A stretch of DNA of 64,000 bases from Hymenobacter wooponensis (GTDB lineage: Bacteria > Bacteroidota > Bacteroidia > Cytophagales > Hymenobacteraceae), in the NCBI RefSeq assembly GCF_004745865.1, contig NZ_SRKZ01000003.1:682001-746000 (forward strand). The letters are read 5' to 3'. Positions 26,191-35,004 of the stretch are shown one piece after another. The position numbers and the translations under genes are program-made. Below the pieces are notes generated by a model that saw only the letters and a program-made list of their open reading frames with translations, ran no database searches and had not been told where the DNA came from. Each line of letters opens with the position of its first letter. Within the stretch, counting starts at the first letter, position 1.

Positions 26191-27573
26191 CTACTCCGCA
26201 TCAAACGGAATAGCGTATTTCTCTAAGCGCCGATAGAGGGCACCGCGGCTGAGGCCTAGGGCCTTGGCTACGCGACTGATGTTGCCGCCGTAGTGCTCCA
26301 AGGTCCGCCGAATCATTTGGGCCTCTAGCTCGTCGAGGGTGATGGTACCCGGTTCGGGCAGCTCGCCGGGCTCGGGTTGCCGGGTGGGTACCTGCTGAAA
26401 CTGAGCCTGGAAATCCTCGGGCCCGAGCTCATCTTTACCACTTACCAGTACGGCGCGCTCCACCAGGTTTTTGAGCTCCCGAATGTTGCCCGGCAAAGGC
26501 TGCTCCTGTAGCCAGTGTTGGGCGCGAGTACCTACTTTCAGGGCTGGGCGATTGTAGGTGGCACGTAGGCCATCTACGAAGTGCTGCACCAGCAACGGAA
26601 TATCCTGGGGCCGCTCGCGCAGGGCGGGCAGGCGCACGGTTATTAGGTTGATGCGGTAGAACAAATCCTCGCGGAAGCGTCCTTGTTGTACCATTTCGGC
26701 CAGGTTGCGGTTGGTGGCGCAAATCACCCGAATATCGAGGCGACGGGGCTTGCTGTCGCCGAGCACCTCATAGGTACGGTCTTGTAGCACGCGCAGCAGT
26801 TTCACCTGGGAGCCCATATCCAGCTCGCCAATTTCATCCAGAAAAATGGTGCCACCGTTTGCTAGCTCAAAGCGGCCGACGCGGTCGGTTTTAGCATCGG
26901 TGAAGGCCCCGCGGCGGTGCCCAAACATCTCGCTCTCAAACAAAGAGGCTGAAATACCGCCCAGGTTCACCTTCACGAAGGGCTGGCGGCGCCGGTGGCT
27001 GTTCTGGTGCACGGCTTCGGCAATCAGCTCCTTGCCCGTCCCCGACTCGCCCTCAATCAGCACGGAGGCATCGGTGGCGGCCACCTGGCCTACGTTGCGC
27101 AGCACCTGCAGTAGGCGAGCATCCTGCCCCACGATGTCCTTGAAATTGTATTGCTTATCGAGCTGTCGGCGCGTGAGGGTGCCGGCCTCGGCTTCTGATT
27201 CCGGCTCGTGCAAGGAGAGAATGGTGCGGATGGTCTGGAGCAGAGCATCGTTGTTCCAGGGCTTGGTCACGAACTCCGCCGCCCCGGCCTTCATGCCCTC
27301 CACAGCCAGTGCAATGGATCCCCAGCCCGTAATTAAGATTACAGGCAGCGCTGGTGCCAGTCGTTTTACCTGGCCTAGCAGTTGCAACCCATCGTGGCCG
27401 CTGGTGTCGAGGGAAAAGTTCATGTCCATCAGCACCAATTGCGGCAGGCTTTCCTGCACCAGGCGCAACGCTTCTTCCGGCGTGGCTACGCCCTTGGTAG
27501 TGTACCCCGCCTGCTTCAGCAGCAGCCCCAGTGAGGTACGCACCGCTATATCGTCGTCAACAATAAGTATCAT
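26191..27573 (-). CDS. Sigma-54-dependent response regulator (NtrC family)
   Basis: A 460-residue regulator. The receiver domain has acceptor Asp50 (LVLMD) and Lys104 (FVTKP). The AAA+ domain has Walker A GESGTGKE (175-182), Walker B TIFLDE (about 242-247), and the sigma-54 contact loop reads GAFTDA (222-227) instead of GAFTGA. The Fis-type helix-turn-helix is GGNISRVAKALGLSRGALYRRLEKY at the C-terminus. It is expected to bind the palindromic sites upstream of the exporter genes and activate sigma-54 RNA polymerase. It lies directly downstream of the permease genes and upstream of its kinase. Confidence 0.93.
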   Translation of the reverse strand: MILIVDDDIAVRTSLGLLLKQAGYTTKGVATPEEALRLVQESLPQLVLMDMNFSLDTSGHDGLQLLGQVKRLAPALPVILITGWGSIALAVEGMKAGAAEFVTKPWNNDALLQTIRTILSLHEPESEAEAGTLTRRQLDKQYNFKDIVGQDARLLQVLRNVGQVAATDASVLIEGESGTGKELIAEAVHQNSHRRRQPFVKVNLGGISASLFESEMFGHRRGAFTDAKTDRVGRFELANGGTIFLDEIGELDMGSQVKLLRVLQDRTYEVLGDSKPRRLDIRVICATNRNLAEMVQQGRFREDLFYRINLITVRLPALRERPQDIPLLVQHFVDGLRATYNRPALKVGTRAQHWLQEQPLPGNIRELKNLVERAVLVSGKDELGPEDFQAQFQQVPTRQPEPGELPEPGTITLDELEAQMIRRTLEHYGGNISRVAKALGLSRGALYRRLEKYAIPFDAE

Positions 27574-27672
27574 AACTGGCTGCGAAGGACGGAAAAGCTA
27601 CAGAGAAAATTGAAGTAGCGGCGCTGCTTTCTCCCTCTACTAGTTGACAGCTGGTAGGTCAACGCGGCCATG

Positions 27673-28866
27673 TTACTCTTCTCGCAGGGAAACTGCCGGC
27701 TGAATAGCTGCCGCAATGCGACTAGGCTGAAACGCACAGATAGCCGTGAGCAAAAAGATGAGTATTGTGGCGAGCAGCATGGCCGTCAGGTAGATAGGGG
27801 TGGCGAAGCCAAATACCCCCAACAGCGGAAACTGCATAGCCAGTACTAATCCCCCCACCACTCCCAAGGTGGTTACTACAAACATTTCTCCCAGAAACTG
27901 GCGGCTAATACCATTGCTGGTGGCTCCCAGCGCCCGGCGCAGCCCAATCTCCGACTTCCGCTGGTTGATGTTGTACCAGAGCACGCCAAACAGGCCTAGG
28001 GCCACGTTAATGATCAAGAACAGGCCTACCAGCCCAAGCGCAATCAGCGGCGTGAGCATGAACTTCATCTTGTCGTGGCGGTTTTCTTCCAGCGTGTTCA
28101 CGTTGGCATCCCAGCCTTTGGTCACTTGCTTGATCTTGCGAACCAGCTGCTGCTCCAGCACGGCGCCGCTGCCGGGCAGTACCCGCACCAGCAGAATAGG
28201 CTGCTCATTGTTGCCAACCCGCGCGGTATCCTGCAGCACCCGCCGATTGAAGATGGCGGGCTCGTTGGCGGCAAAGTCGTTGCCGGAGCGGTAGGCCTCT
28301 ATCACGCCCACAACCTGCCACTGTTCATCGTGCTTGTCGTTCGTCAGCACTTTGCCCACGGCGGCCTCACCACCGAACATATCTTCGGCAAATTTTTGGT
28401 TGATAACAACGGGGTGGTGCGTTGAGGCATCATCGCGGTGGTCGAACCAGCGGCCCGCTACCACTTTTTGGTTTAGCACGCGTACCATGTCGTCGTCGGC
28501 ATCGTACTGCTCAGTCAGTGAGGCTTTTTTGTCTTTGTAGCGGAACTGGTCCGTATTCATATTGCTGAACGAAAACGGCGTGTTGGAGCTGGTCCAGGTG
28601 ACGGCCGCTACGCCGGGGGTGGCTTGCAGCTCCTGCACGAGAAGGCGCAAGGTGGCCTTGCGGTCGGTAGTGTCCTGGCCGGGGTCTACGTCAAATTCCC
28701 ACACGTTATCGGGTGAGAAGCCCATGGGCTGCCGGTAGTTGTAGTAGTTGCTGACTAGCAGCACGCTCACCACAAAGAGGACGAAAAACGACAGGAGAAT
28801 TTCGGCCATGAGCAGAAAGTTGGACCGCTTGCGGTTCCAGATCAGAGTAAACAGATGGCGTATCAT
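27673..28866 (-). CDS. ABC transporter permease (MacB/FtsX type), second subunit
   Basis: About 397 residues from the ATG at 28866 (MIRHLFTLIWNRKRSNFLL); an in-frame ATG at 28896 adds ten residues. Topology is one N-terminal helix (FLLMAEILLSFFVLFVVSVLLVS), a large periplasmic domain of about 220 residues, and three C-terminal helices of the FtsX fold (ALGLVGLFLIINVALGLFGV, GEMFVVTTLGVVGGLVLAMQ, TAMLLATILIFLLTAICAF). The segment RKSEIGLRRALGA is the cytoplasmic coupling element. It pairs with the permease just upstream and the ATPase, as in MacB-like mechanotransmission exporters. Confidence 0.88.
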   Translation of the reverse strand: MIRHLFTLIWNRKRSNFLLMAEILLSFFVLFVVSVLLVSNYYNYRQPMGFSPDNVWEFDVDPGQDTTDRKATLRLLVQELQATPGVAAVTWTSSNTPFSFSNMNTDQFRYKDKKASLTEQYDADDDMVRVLNQKVVAGRWFDHRDDASTHHPVVINQKFAEDMFGGEAAVGKVLTNDKHDEQWQVVGVIEAYRSGNDFAANEPAIFNRRVLQDTARVGNNEQPILLVRVLPGSGAVLEQQLVRKIKQVTKGWDANVNTLEENRHDKMKFMLTPLIALGLVGLFLIINVALGLFGVLWYNINQRKSEIGLRRALGATSNGISRQFLGEMFVVTTLGVVGGLVLAMQFPLLGVFGFATPIYLTAMLLATILIFLLTAICAFQPSRIAAAIQPAVSLREE

Positions 28867-28964
28867 GGTATGGCTGGATTTTCGGGCACAAGGCACCAGG
28901 GAGGCGCAAGTGCAATGAGTTTATTGCAGGAGCTCTGGCTCCGCTACCGTGAGCTTGCGGACGG

Positions 28965-30218
28965 CTACTTACTGCCTCCCTTAAGGGCCTGCACTGGCAT
29001 CAGGCGCGACATTTTGAAGGCCGGATACACTCCCGAAAGCAGCCCGAAGAGTAGGGTTACAAGCAGCGCCCAACCAAAAATTCTCAGGTTCAGCTCGAAG
29101 TGAGAGTAGGCCAGTAGTTGCGCACCGCTAATAAGCTGCAGCGCAACGTAGGCCAGTACCAGCCCCAGCAGGCCCCCAATAGTGGTCAGGAAAATGTTTT
29201 CGACCAGAAACTGCCCAATCAGGGTGCGGCTGGTGGCGCCGAAAGCCTTCCGGACCCCAATTTCGGAGGAGCGCTCCATGATGCGGCTCACGTTAATGTT
29301 TACCAGATTCAGCGCGGGCAGCATCATAAAGAGCAGCGCAATACCTGATAAAATGGAATACAGCAGAGCCGTTCCATCGGAGCTATAATCGGTAAGGGGG
29401 CTCATTATCTGCCGGGAGTAAGAGGCCAGCATCTGGTCGGCGTGTACGTCTAGGTAATCCATGCCCTTAGGATCGGGCAACGGAATCCGCTTAACCATTT
29501 GGTCGAACTCAGCCTGTACGGCGGCTTTCTCAGAGGCAGATTTAGCCAGAATTATGGCCGAATATTCGCCATCGAGCCTTACCTGGTTTAAGTTATTAGG
29601 GCTCGTAGACAGCGGCACCCACACATCGGCGTAAGAAGACAAGCGTATTACGGGCACATCCTCCACTACCCCTATCACACGGTAGGCACTCTGGTTAATC
29701 TCGATGGTACGCCCTACCACTCCTTGCTCAGTGCCGAAATACTTGCGGGCCGTGGACTGGTTGATTACGGCCACGCGAGCCGCCGACTTCATTTCTGAGT
29801 CGCTAAAGGGCTTACCGTCCCGGAAGGTGAAGTCCAGCACCTGCCAGAATACGTGGTCAGTATATTTCAGGTCTAGGTCAATGCGGTTGTTGCCCACGTA
29901 GCTGGGCGTGGCGTGAAACATGGAGTGCACGGCCACTTTTTCTGGGGTTTTGAGGTGGCGCACGTACCGATCAAGCAGGTAGTAGCTGGCCGGCGAATTC
30001 TGGTTGCCACCATTCTTGTACTTGATGTGCAGGAAATTCACGAACAGCATCCGGTTAAGGCGCGTTTCGGGGGCATGGGCACCTACCGCGTGGTCGAACA
30101 TGGCCACCACTACCAGCAGCACCATGAGGGTGAAGGAAATGCCAAACAGGCTGATGAAGGTGAAGAACTTGCGGCGCAGCAAGACTTTCCAGGCAATTTT
30201 GAGGTAGCTAAGCAACAT
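28965..30218 (-). CDS. ABC transporter permease (MacB/FtsX type), first subunit
   Basis: 417 residues from the ATG at 30218 (MLLSYLKIAWKVLLRRKFFTFISLFG); the longer open frame upstream runs out of phase through the sigma-factor gene and is not used. It has one N-terminal helix (LFGISFTLMVLLVVVAMFDHAV), a periplasmic MacB-type domain, and C-terminal helices (ILSGIALLFMMLPALNLVNI, FLTTIGGLLGLVLAYVALQL, WALLVTLLFGLLSGVYPAF), with RSSEIGVRKAFGA as coupling helix. The start overlaps the sigma-factor stop by 11 nt, so the two are translationally coupled, an uncommon arrangement. Confidence 0.88.
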   Translation of the reverse strand: MLLSYLKIAWKVLLRRKFFTFISLFGISFTLMVLLVVVAMFDHAVGAHAPETRLNRMLFVNFLHIKYKNGGNQNSPASYYLLDRYVRHLKTPEKVAVHSMFHATPSYVGNNRIDLDLKYTDHVFWQVLDFTFRDGKPFSDSEMKSAARVAVINQSTARKYFGTEQGVVGRTIEINQSAYRVIGVVEDVPVIRLSSYADVWVPLSTSPNNLNQVRLDGEYSAIILAKSASEKAAVQAEFDQMVKRIPLPDPKGMDYLDVHADQMLASYSRQIMSPLTDYSSDGTALLYSILSGIALLFMMLPALNLVNINVSRIMERSSEIGVRKAFGATSRTLIGQFLVENIFLTTIGGLLGLVLAYVALQLISGAQLLAYSHFELNLRIFGWALLVTLLFGLLSGVYPAFKMSRLMPVQALKGGSK

Positions 30219-30792
30219 GAGCGTGGGCGTAGGAAGTAGAGAAGGAAGAGTGAAGGGCGGCCACCTGCCGCTGCAGCACCGCGCGGGCCTTGCTGAGCTG
30301 CGACTTGCTTGTGCCCTCTGAGATGCCAAGCAGCTCGGCCACTTCGGGATGGGTGTAGCCCTCCAGAGCAAGATTGAACACGGCCCGGTAACCGGCGGGC
30401 AGCTCCTGCACCAGCCGGAGCAAGTCGGCGGCTTGGAGCTCCACATCGGCGCTCGGAAGCTCCGTGGCCAAGTGGCCCGTGTAACAGTCCTCAATGCTGA
30501 GTGTGAGCGACTCGCGGCGGCGAAGGCAGTTTAGGGCTTCGCGCACCATAATGCTGCGTACCCACCCTTCCAGGCTGCCCTTGCCCGCGAACTGGCCTAG
30601 GCACTGAAACACCTTCACGAAGCCGCGGGCTAGGGCATCTTCGGCGTCGAACTGGTGGCGCACATACCGCAGGCAAAGGCCTAGCATCTTGGGGGCAAAG
30701 CGGTGGTAGAGCTGCTCCTGAGCCGCGGCATTACCCTGGTAACAGGCGGCAACCAGTTCAGCATCGGCAAGAGGAAGGGCGAGCGTTTTCAT
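30208..30792 (-). CDS. ECF-type RNA polymerase sigma factor
   Basis: A 194-residue sigma-70 family factor. Region 2 covers about 25-95 (LYHRFAPKMLGLCLRYVRHQFDAEDALARGFVKVFQCLGQF and SLEGWVRSIMVREALNCLRRRE); region 4 covers about 135-185 (LPAGYRAVFNLALEGYTHPEVAELLGISEGTSKSQLSKARAVLQRQ), a normal helix-turn-helix. No anti-sigma gene is adjacent. It sits between the exporter ATPase and permease genes and overlaps the latter. It may couple exporter expression to another regulon; its target promoter is unknown. Confidence 0.9.
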   Translation of the reverse strand: MKTLALPLADAELVAACYQGNAAAQEQLYHRFAPKMLGLCLRYVRHQFDAEDALARGFVKVFQCLGQFAGKGSLEGWVRSIMVREALNCLRRRESLTLSIEDCYTGHLATELPSADVELQAADLLRLVQELPAGYRAVFNLALEGYTHPEVAELLGISEGTSKSQLSKARAVLQRQVAALHSSFSTSYAHAHVA

Positions 30793-30835
30793 AACTCAGA
30801 AGGGAAAACTGTCAACTAAATCGGGCTACTCGGGC

Positions 30836-31579
30836 TTAGCTTACTTGGCTGCCGTCGAAGAAGCGGATGAGGCGCTGCGTTTTGTGCGCCTGCTGCTCGT
30901 CGTGGGTTACCATCACGATGGTGGTGCCCTCCTGCTGATTGAGGCTGAGCAGCAAGTCCATAATTTCCTCGCCCATCACTGAGTCGAGGTTACCGGTGGG
31001 TTCGTCGGCGAGGATGATTTCAGGGCGGCCGGCCAGGGCTCTGGCAATGGCTACCCGCTGGCGCTGCCCGCCAGAAAGCTGGCTGGGGAAGTGGTTGGTG
31101 CGGGCGCTCAGGCCTACTTTGTCGAGGGCAGCATAGGCCCGCTCCCGCCGCTCCTTCCCACCTACCCCCGACCGGTACAGCAGCGGCAGCTCCACATTAT
31201 CGAGCACCGAGAGGTCGTTGATGAGGTGGTAGCTCTGGAAGACGAACCCTATTTTCTGGTTGCGCAGGTAGGCCAGTTCTTTGTCGGAGTAGGACTGCAC
31301 GGGGCGGCCATCCAGCTCAATCACGCCGCTAGTGGGCTCATCAAGCAGACCAATAATGCTGAGCAGCGTAGACTTGCCGCAGCCCGAAGGGCCCATGATG
31401 GATACAAACTCGCCCTTGTTGATGGTCAGGTTTACCCGGTTCAGCGCCACCGTCTCGATGGTTTTGGTCTGGTACACCTTCTCGATGTCCCGGAGTTGAA
31501 TAACCGGCTGGTTGGTAGCCGTCAGCGGGTTGTCATTCGTGAGGGGCCGCGCGGCCGTTTGCGTGAGCATGTTTTCCAT
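30836..31579 (-). CDS. ABC transporter ATP-binding protein (LolD/MacB type)
   Basis: A 247-residue ATPase. Walker A is GPSGCGKST (about 63-71), Q loop [10 protein letters not shown], signature LSGGQRQRV (about 168-176), Walker B IILADEP, then the D loop GNLDS and switch VTHDEQQA. A non-conserved leader of about 25 residues precedes the fold. It should energise the two permeases downstream. First gene of the second exporter transcript; a sigma-54-like promoter and palindromic operator lie upstream at 31663-31779. Confidence 0.93.
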   Translation of the reverse strand: MENMLTQTAARPLTNDNPLTATNQPVIQLRDIEKVYQTKTIETVALNRVNLTINKGEFVSIMGPSGCGKSTLLSIIGLLDEPTSGVIELDGRPVQSYSDKELAYLRNQKIGFVFQSYHLINDLSVLDNVELPLLYRSGVGGKERRERAYAALDKVGLSARTNHFPSQLSGGQRQRVAIARALAGRPEIILADEPTGNLDSVMGEEIMDLLLSLNQQEGTTIVMVTHDEQQAHKTQRLIRFFDGSQVS

Positions 31580-31662
31580 GAGCGGAGAGAAGTAGAGTTG
31601 AGGAAGGCTGCGTAAGAGGTTGTCCGGTTTTGGGCACTAGGCCACTATTGCTACAGAGGATA

Positions 31663-31680
31663 AGCCAAGCGCCGTGCCAA
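31663..31680 (-). promoter_or_regulatory. Sigma-54-like -24/-12 promoter for ATPase operon
   Basis: TTGGCACGGCGCTTGGCT on the minus strand. The -24 part TTGGCAC is a perfect sigma-54 match; the -12 part reads TTGG rather than TTGC. The adaptor promoter at 36288-36305 shares 14 of 18 positions, including the same TTGG deviation. The GG of the -24 element lies 67 nt from the operator at 31745. Confidence 0.65.
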
Positions 31681-31744
31681 TCACATAAAGTCTTGTAAAT
31701 CAGTATATTACATTCATTTAGCAAAGTTGTTATTTGTTAAAACA

Positions 31745-31779
31745 TGTCCATTTCTGGACAGAGTGTTCATTCTTGGCAA
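31745..31779 (-). promoter_or_regulatory. Palindromic enhancer-type operator for NtrC-type regulator
   Basis: TGTCCATTTCTGGACA (31745-31760) is an inverted repeat of TGTCCA, followed on the plus strand by GAG and a second degenerate site TGTTCATTCTTGGCAA (31764-31779), 19 bp from the first. The same layout is found at 36370-36404. A weaker match TGTCCGGTTTTGGGCA lies at 31621-31636, between promoter and ATG. Confidence 0.65.
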
Positions 31780-31877
31780 GATGAACTGCAACTGCCGAAC
31801 AGCCTGCGTTTTCCAGTGGAGTTATCGGGCTCTTGGCTAGACAGCCGTTGCTAGCACCAGCTAGGCCTATGGAAAGT

Positions 31878-31913
31878 AAAACCGCCCCGTAGCTTTGGCT
31901 GCGGGGCGGTTTT
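31878..31913 (-). terminator. Hairpin terminator after TolC gene
   Basis: Arms AAAACCGCCCCG (31878-31889) and CGGGGCGGTTTT (31902-31913) pair perfectly; the A-run on the plus strand gives U on the minus strand. It ends the adaptor-hydrolase-TolC transcript 26 nt after the TolC stop and so separates it from the ATPase operon. Confidence 0.75.
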
Positions 31914-31939
31914 TAGGATAAGTGGTAAGGTAGAGTGGC

Positions 31940-33406
31940 CTAGTTGGCCGCTACAATGGGCACTTGGCGCTCAAAGTCATAGAGCGTAAGGGCACGTATG
32001 CGGTAATGCGCCACCCAAGCCGCTCGTAGGGCTAGAATGTAGGAGCGACGGGCCTGATCCTTTTCGTTCGAGGCGATGGTGAGGTCGGTGAGGCTAATGC
32101 GCCCTACTTTGTAGGTGGCCTGGGCAATGTCGTAGCGCTGCTGGGCCAGCGAGTCGGCGCGGGCGGCTAGGTCTAATTGCTGGCTGAGCGTGCTAAGCTG
32201 CGAGGCCTGAACCTGCACGTTTTGCTCGAACACGGCTTCCTCCTGCGCCACATCGGTTTGGGCCTGCTGGCGGGTAAGCTCCGCGGTTTTCACAATGGAT
32301 TTTTGCCGGCCCCAATCTATCAACGGCATTGAGAATGTAAGGCGCACCTGCTGCTGATTTTGCAAGGCCGCGTAGGTGTCCCAGAGGTTGCCCGCCTGGT
32401 TCACGTACCCTAAGTTGGCGGAAAGCGAGGCCTGCAAACCCGTAGTGCCACGCGCCAGCGCTACCTCCCGCTCTGCCAGCAGCAGACGCCGCTGAAAGGC
32501 CAGCACTACGCTTCGGTTCTGCCGGGCCTGGGCTAGCGCCAATTCTGCGGGCACTACCAGGCGCGGGGCCACAGCGGGGATGGTGAGGCGCAGATCGGCG
32601 GCCCGTAGGCCAGTGTAGCTCTGCAGGCTCACGGCCGCATTCTCCGCATCCAGCTGCCCTTGGGCCATAGCTTGGCGGGCGTTGAGCAGGTTCAGCTCCA
32701 GCCGCAGTAAGTCGCTTTGAGAGAGGCGCCCCAGCTGGTAGCGCTCCTTCCCTATCCGCAGCAGTTCCTCGTTGGCTCGCACGTTTTGGCTGGCTACCTC
32801 GGCGTTTACCTGTTGCTGCAGCACATCAAAATACAGCTCCGTGATGCGCTGAGCAATGCCTTCACGCTCCTCCACGTATTGGCGCTGGCTTTCCTGGTAG
32901 CGCAGGGGCTCAATTTGGCGCGCCCACTTCAGGCTATTGAACATCCCGATGGGCTGGGTCAGCCCGAGGGCCACTGGTTGGTTGTTGTAGCGTTTTAGCC
33001 GCCCGTTGAAGTCATCGAAGCGCTGCACCTCGGAGGCCACAAACACCTGCCCACCCGTGAGGCCAATGTTCTGGGTGACGGTCATGGCGAGGTTGGAGTT
33101 GTTGATGCGTACGGCCCGGAAATCAGTGGTACCATCGGGCTGCACTACCGGTGTAACGGCCCGGCTGAAGCCCGGCAACGTGCCCTGCAGGCCTAGCTGA
33201 GGACGGTAGTTGGCCTGGTAGGTTCGCCACTCCCAGTAGCTTTTGTCGCGGGTGGTTTGGGTTTGCTTGGCCACCGCCGACTGGCCTAGGGCCAGGTTGA
33301 TAACTTGCTGCAGCGTCAGGGGCGATGATGAAGGCTGGGTTTGGGCGGCAGCCGGTTGCTGGAGCCATCCTGGCAGCAGAAACAACAGGCACATGAGGGG
33401 CTTCAT
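31940..33406 (-). CDS. TolC-family outer-membrane efflux protein
   Basis: About 488 residues from the ATG at 33406 (signal MKPLMCLLFLLPGWLQQPAAAQ); an in-frame ATG at 33430 is also possible. The first half has LTLQQVINLALGQSAVAKQTQTT and QRITELYFDVLQQQVNAEVASQNVRANEELLRIGKERYQLGRLSQSDLLRLELNLLNARQ, the second half the matching repeat (LDLAARADSLAQQRYDIAQATYKVGRISLTDLTIASNEKDQARRSYI), the two-fold helical hairpin of TolC channels. It would form the outer-membrane duct for the exporter. Confidence 0.9.
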   Translation of the reverse strand: MKPLMCLLFLLPGWLQQPAAAQTQPSSSPLTLQQVINLALGQSAVAKQTQTTRDKSYWEWRTYQANYRPQLGLQGTLPGFSRAVTPVVQPDGTTDFRAVRINNSNLAMTVTQNIGLTGGQVFVASEVQRFDDFNGRLKRYNNQPVALGLTQPIGMFNSLKWARQIEPLRYQESQRQYVEEREGIAQRITELYFDVLQQQVNAEVASQNVRANEELLRIGKERYQLGRLSQSDLLRLELNLLNARQAMAQGQLDAENAAVSLQSYTGLRAADLRLTIPAVAPRLVVPAELALAQARQNRSVVLAFQRRLLLAEREVALARGTTGLQASLSANLGYVNQAGNLWDTYAALQNQQQVRLTFSMPLIDWGRQKSIVKTAELTRQQAQTDVAQEEAVFEQNVQVQASQLSTLSQQLDLAARADSLAQQRYDIAQATYKVGRISLTDLTIASNEKDQARRSYILALRAAWVAHYRIRALTLYDFERQVPIVAAN

Positions 33407-33463
33407 AGCTCGGAAATTTTTATTCAACACTTACCAGAGAGTGGCCTAGCACGCTGGGCGCGC

Positions 33464-34951
33464 TTATTTTAGTTGAGCCCGCGCGGGTAGCTCTAGCTTC
33501 AGAACTTGCTCCATCTCAGTCAGGCGGCTTTGACTGATGTTTTCATTCACCAGCAACACAATGCTCAGGTCCTGCTCGGGGTATAGCACGAAGCGCGTAT
33601 TGAAGCCAATGGACCTGCCATTGTGATAAATGCGCTGTTGGCCGTTGCTGTCCGTGTCAAGCATCCAACCCAGCCCCATGCCCACCGCCGACTCAGGGCT
33701 GCTGGTACGCTGATGAGCCAGGCGTACAGCGGCCTGCTGCTCCTTCAGGTTAGCTGCGGCGTATTTTAGCAGGTCAGCGGCCGTTGAGCTGAGGTTAGGC
33801 CCTCCCCAATAACCAGTGTAGTTGGGGTGCTGCTGGGGTTGCTGGCGGCTATCATAGCCGGTGGCATAGCGCTGGTGTTCAGTGGCCGAAAGCACACGCT
33901 TGGTGTCTGCCATGCCAAAGCGTTTCTGCACATACTTTGTCACGAGCTGCTCGTAGGGCTGTTGGTACACGCGCTCCAGAATCAGTTGGAGCACCAGCAT
34001 GGCCGTACCGTTGTAGCGGTATGTAGTGCCGGGCAGCGTAGCCAATTGAAAAGCGTGCATGTCGTGCAGGAGGCTATCGGCGGAGTACTGATTGTAGTAG
34101 GCAGTTCTTTCCACTAAGTTCAGCGCGTCTAGGCGCTCCTTCTTAGCGGTGCAATACACGCGAGGCACAGCAGGCATGCCGGAGGTATGGTTTGCCAGAT
34201 CAACTACCCGAATCGGTTGGCCCTCGTAGGCCAGGTTCGGGTACTGCCCAGGTAAGTATTGCCGAATATCATCGTTCAGCTTGAGCTTCTTATCCAGCAC
34301 GGCCTGCGCCAATAGCGTCCCCACGAAGGTTTTTGCCACCGAGCCCATGTCATAGAAGGTGTTGGCAGTGGGCAACTGTCCGGAGCCCTTTTCTACTTCC
34401 CCGTAGTTGTAGAAAGCAAGCTTGCCCTGCTGATAAATTCCAATAGACAGGCCAGCCACATCAGGATGCTGCATGTAGAGCGTGGCGGCCCGGTGCACAG
34501 CCGCATCCAGGGAGGTTTGCAGCCGGTTATCGGTCAGTGCCGGAACCGTCCGCGTGTTGGGCTGAGCAATGAAATCCGAAATCGTGTAATCATCAAGGGT
34601 ACCCGGCGTTGACGAAATCAGCGCTACCCGCAAGTTCTGCTTTTCCCCGCGCCACTCAAACTCATGGCGCTTGCCTTGCTCCTTTAGCGTAACTGTGGCC
34701 AGTATGCGGCCCGTTTTGGCCTTCAGGTCCGTCAAGTACTTGGTCATGCTTCCGGCAGGCTCCAACTGCCGCAGTGCCGCGCTACCATAAGCTTCCGATG
34801 CGGCAAAAGCGTTGCGGTTGTATTGGGCAATCAGCGTGTCATTAAACTGTTGGTAAGATGCGAAGCCAGACGCTTTGGCTTGGGCCGTTGCACCGTGTAG
34901 CAAGGAGCCAGATAGAACTACTGCGGCAGTTAAGTTGCGGAGATACAGCAT
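33464..34951 (-). CDS. Serine beta-lactamase-like hydrolase
   Basis: A 495-residue exported protein (signal ending near GATAQA). An N-terminal cap of about 130 residues with beta strands (GRILATVTLKEQGKRHEFEW) precedes a class C beta-lactamase/esterase fold: SVAK (Ser204, Lys207), Tyr313 in TTYRYNG where the usual YxN is altered to YNG, and HNG (443-445) in place of KTG. These enzymes are peptidases, esterases or lactamases. Its place between the adaptor and TolC genes, apparently in one operon, suggests a role linked to the exported substrate, for example trimming it or detoxifying it. Substrate unknown. Confidence 0.85.
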   Translation of the reverse strand: MLYLRNLTAAVVLSGSLLHGATAQAKASGFASYQQFNDTLIAQYNRNAFAASEAYGSAALRQLEPAGSMTKYLTDLKAKTGRILATVTLKEQGKRHEFEWRGEKQNLRVALISSTPGTLDDYTISDFIAQPNTRTVPALTDNRLQTSLDAAVHRAATLYMQHPDVAGLSIGIYQQGKLAFYNYGEVEKGSGQLPTANTFYDMGSVAKTFVGTLLAQAVLDKKLKLNDDIRQYLPGQYPNLAYEGQPIRVVDLANHTSGMPAVPRVYCTAKKERLDALNLVERTAYYNQYSADSLLHDMHAFQLATLPGTTYRYNGTAMLVLQLILERVYQQPYEQLVTKYVQKRFGMADTKRVLSATEHQRYATGYDSRQQPQQHPNYTGYWGGPNLSSTAADLLKYAAANLKEQQAAVRLAHQRTSSPESAVGMGLGWMLDTDSNGQQRIYHNGRSIGFNTRFVLYPEQDLSIVLLVNENISQSRLTEMEQVLKLELPARAQLK

Positions 34952-35004
34952 GATGATTAAGGAAATAGAAGTAGGAAGATGTATGGAGTAAGTGGCTGAC
35001 AGGC

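Noticed and set aside
30219-30494. N-terminal extension of the first permease
   Set aside because: The extension is Arg/Pro/Ser-rich and runs out of phase through the sigma-factor gene; the ATG at 30218 starts the membrane helix.
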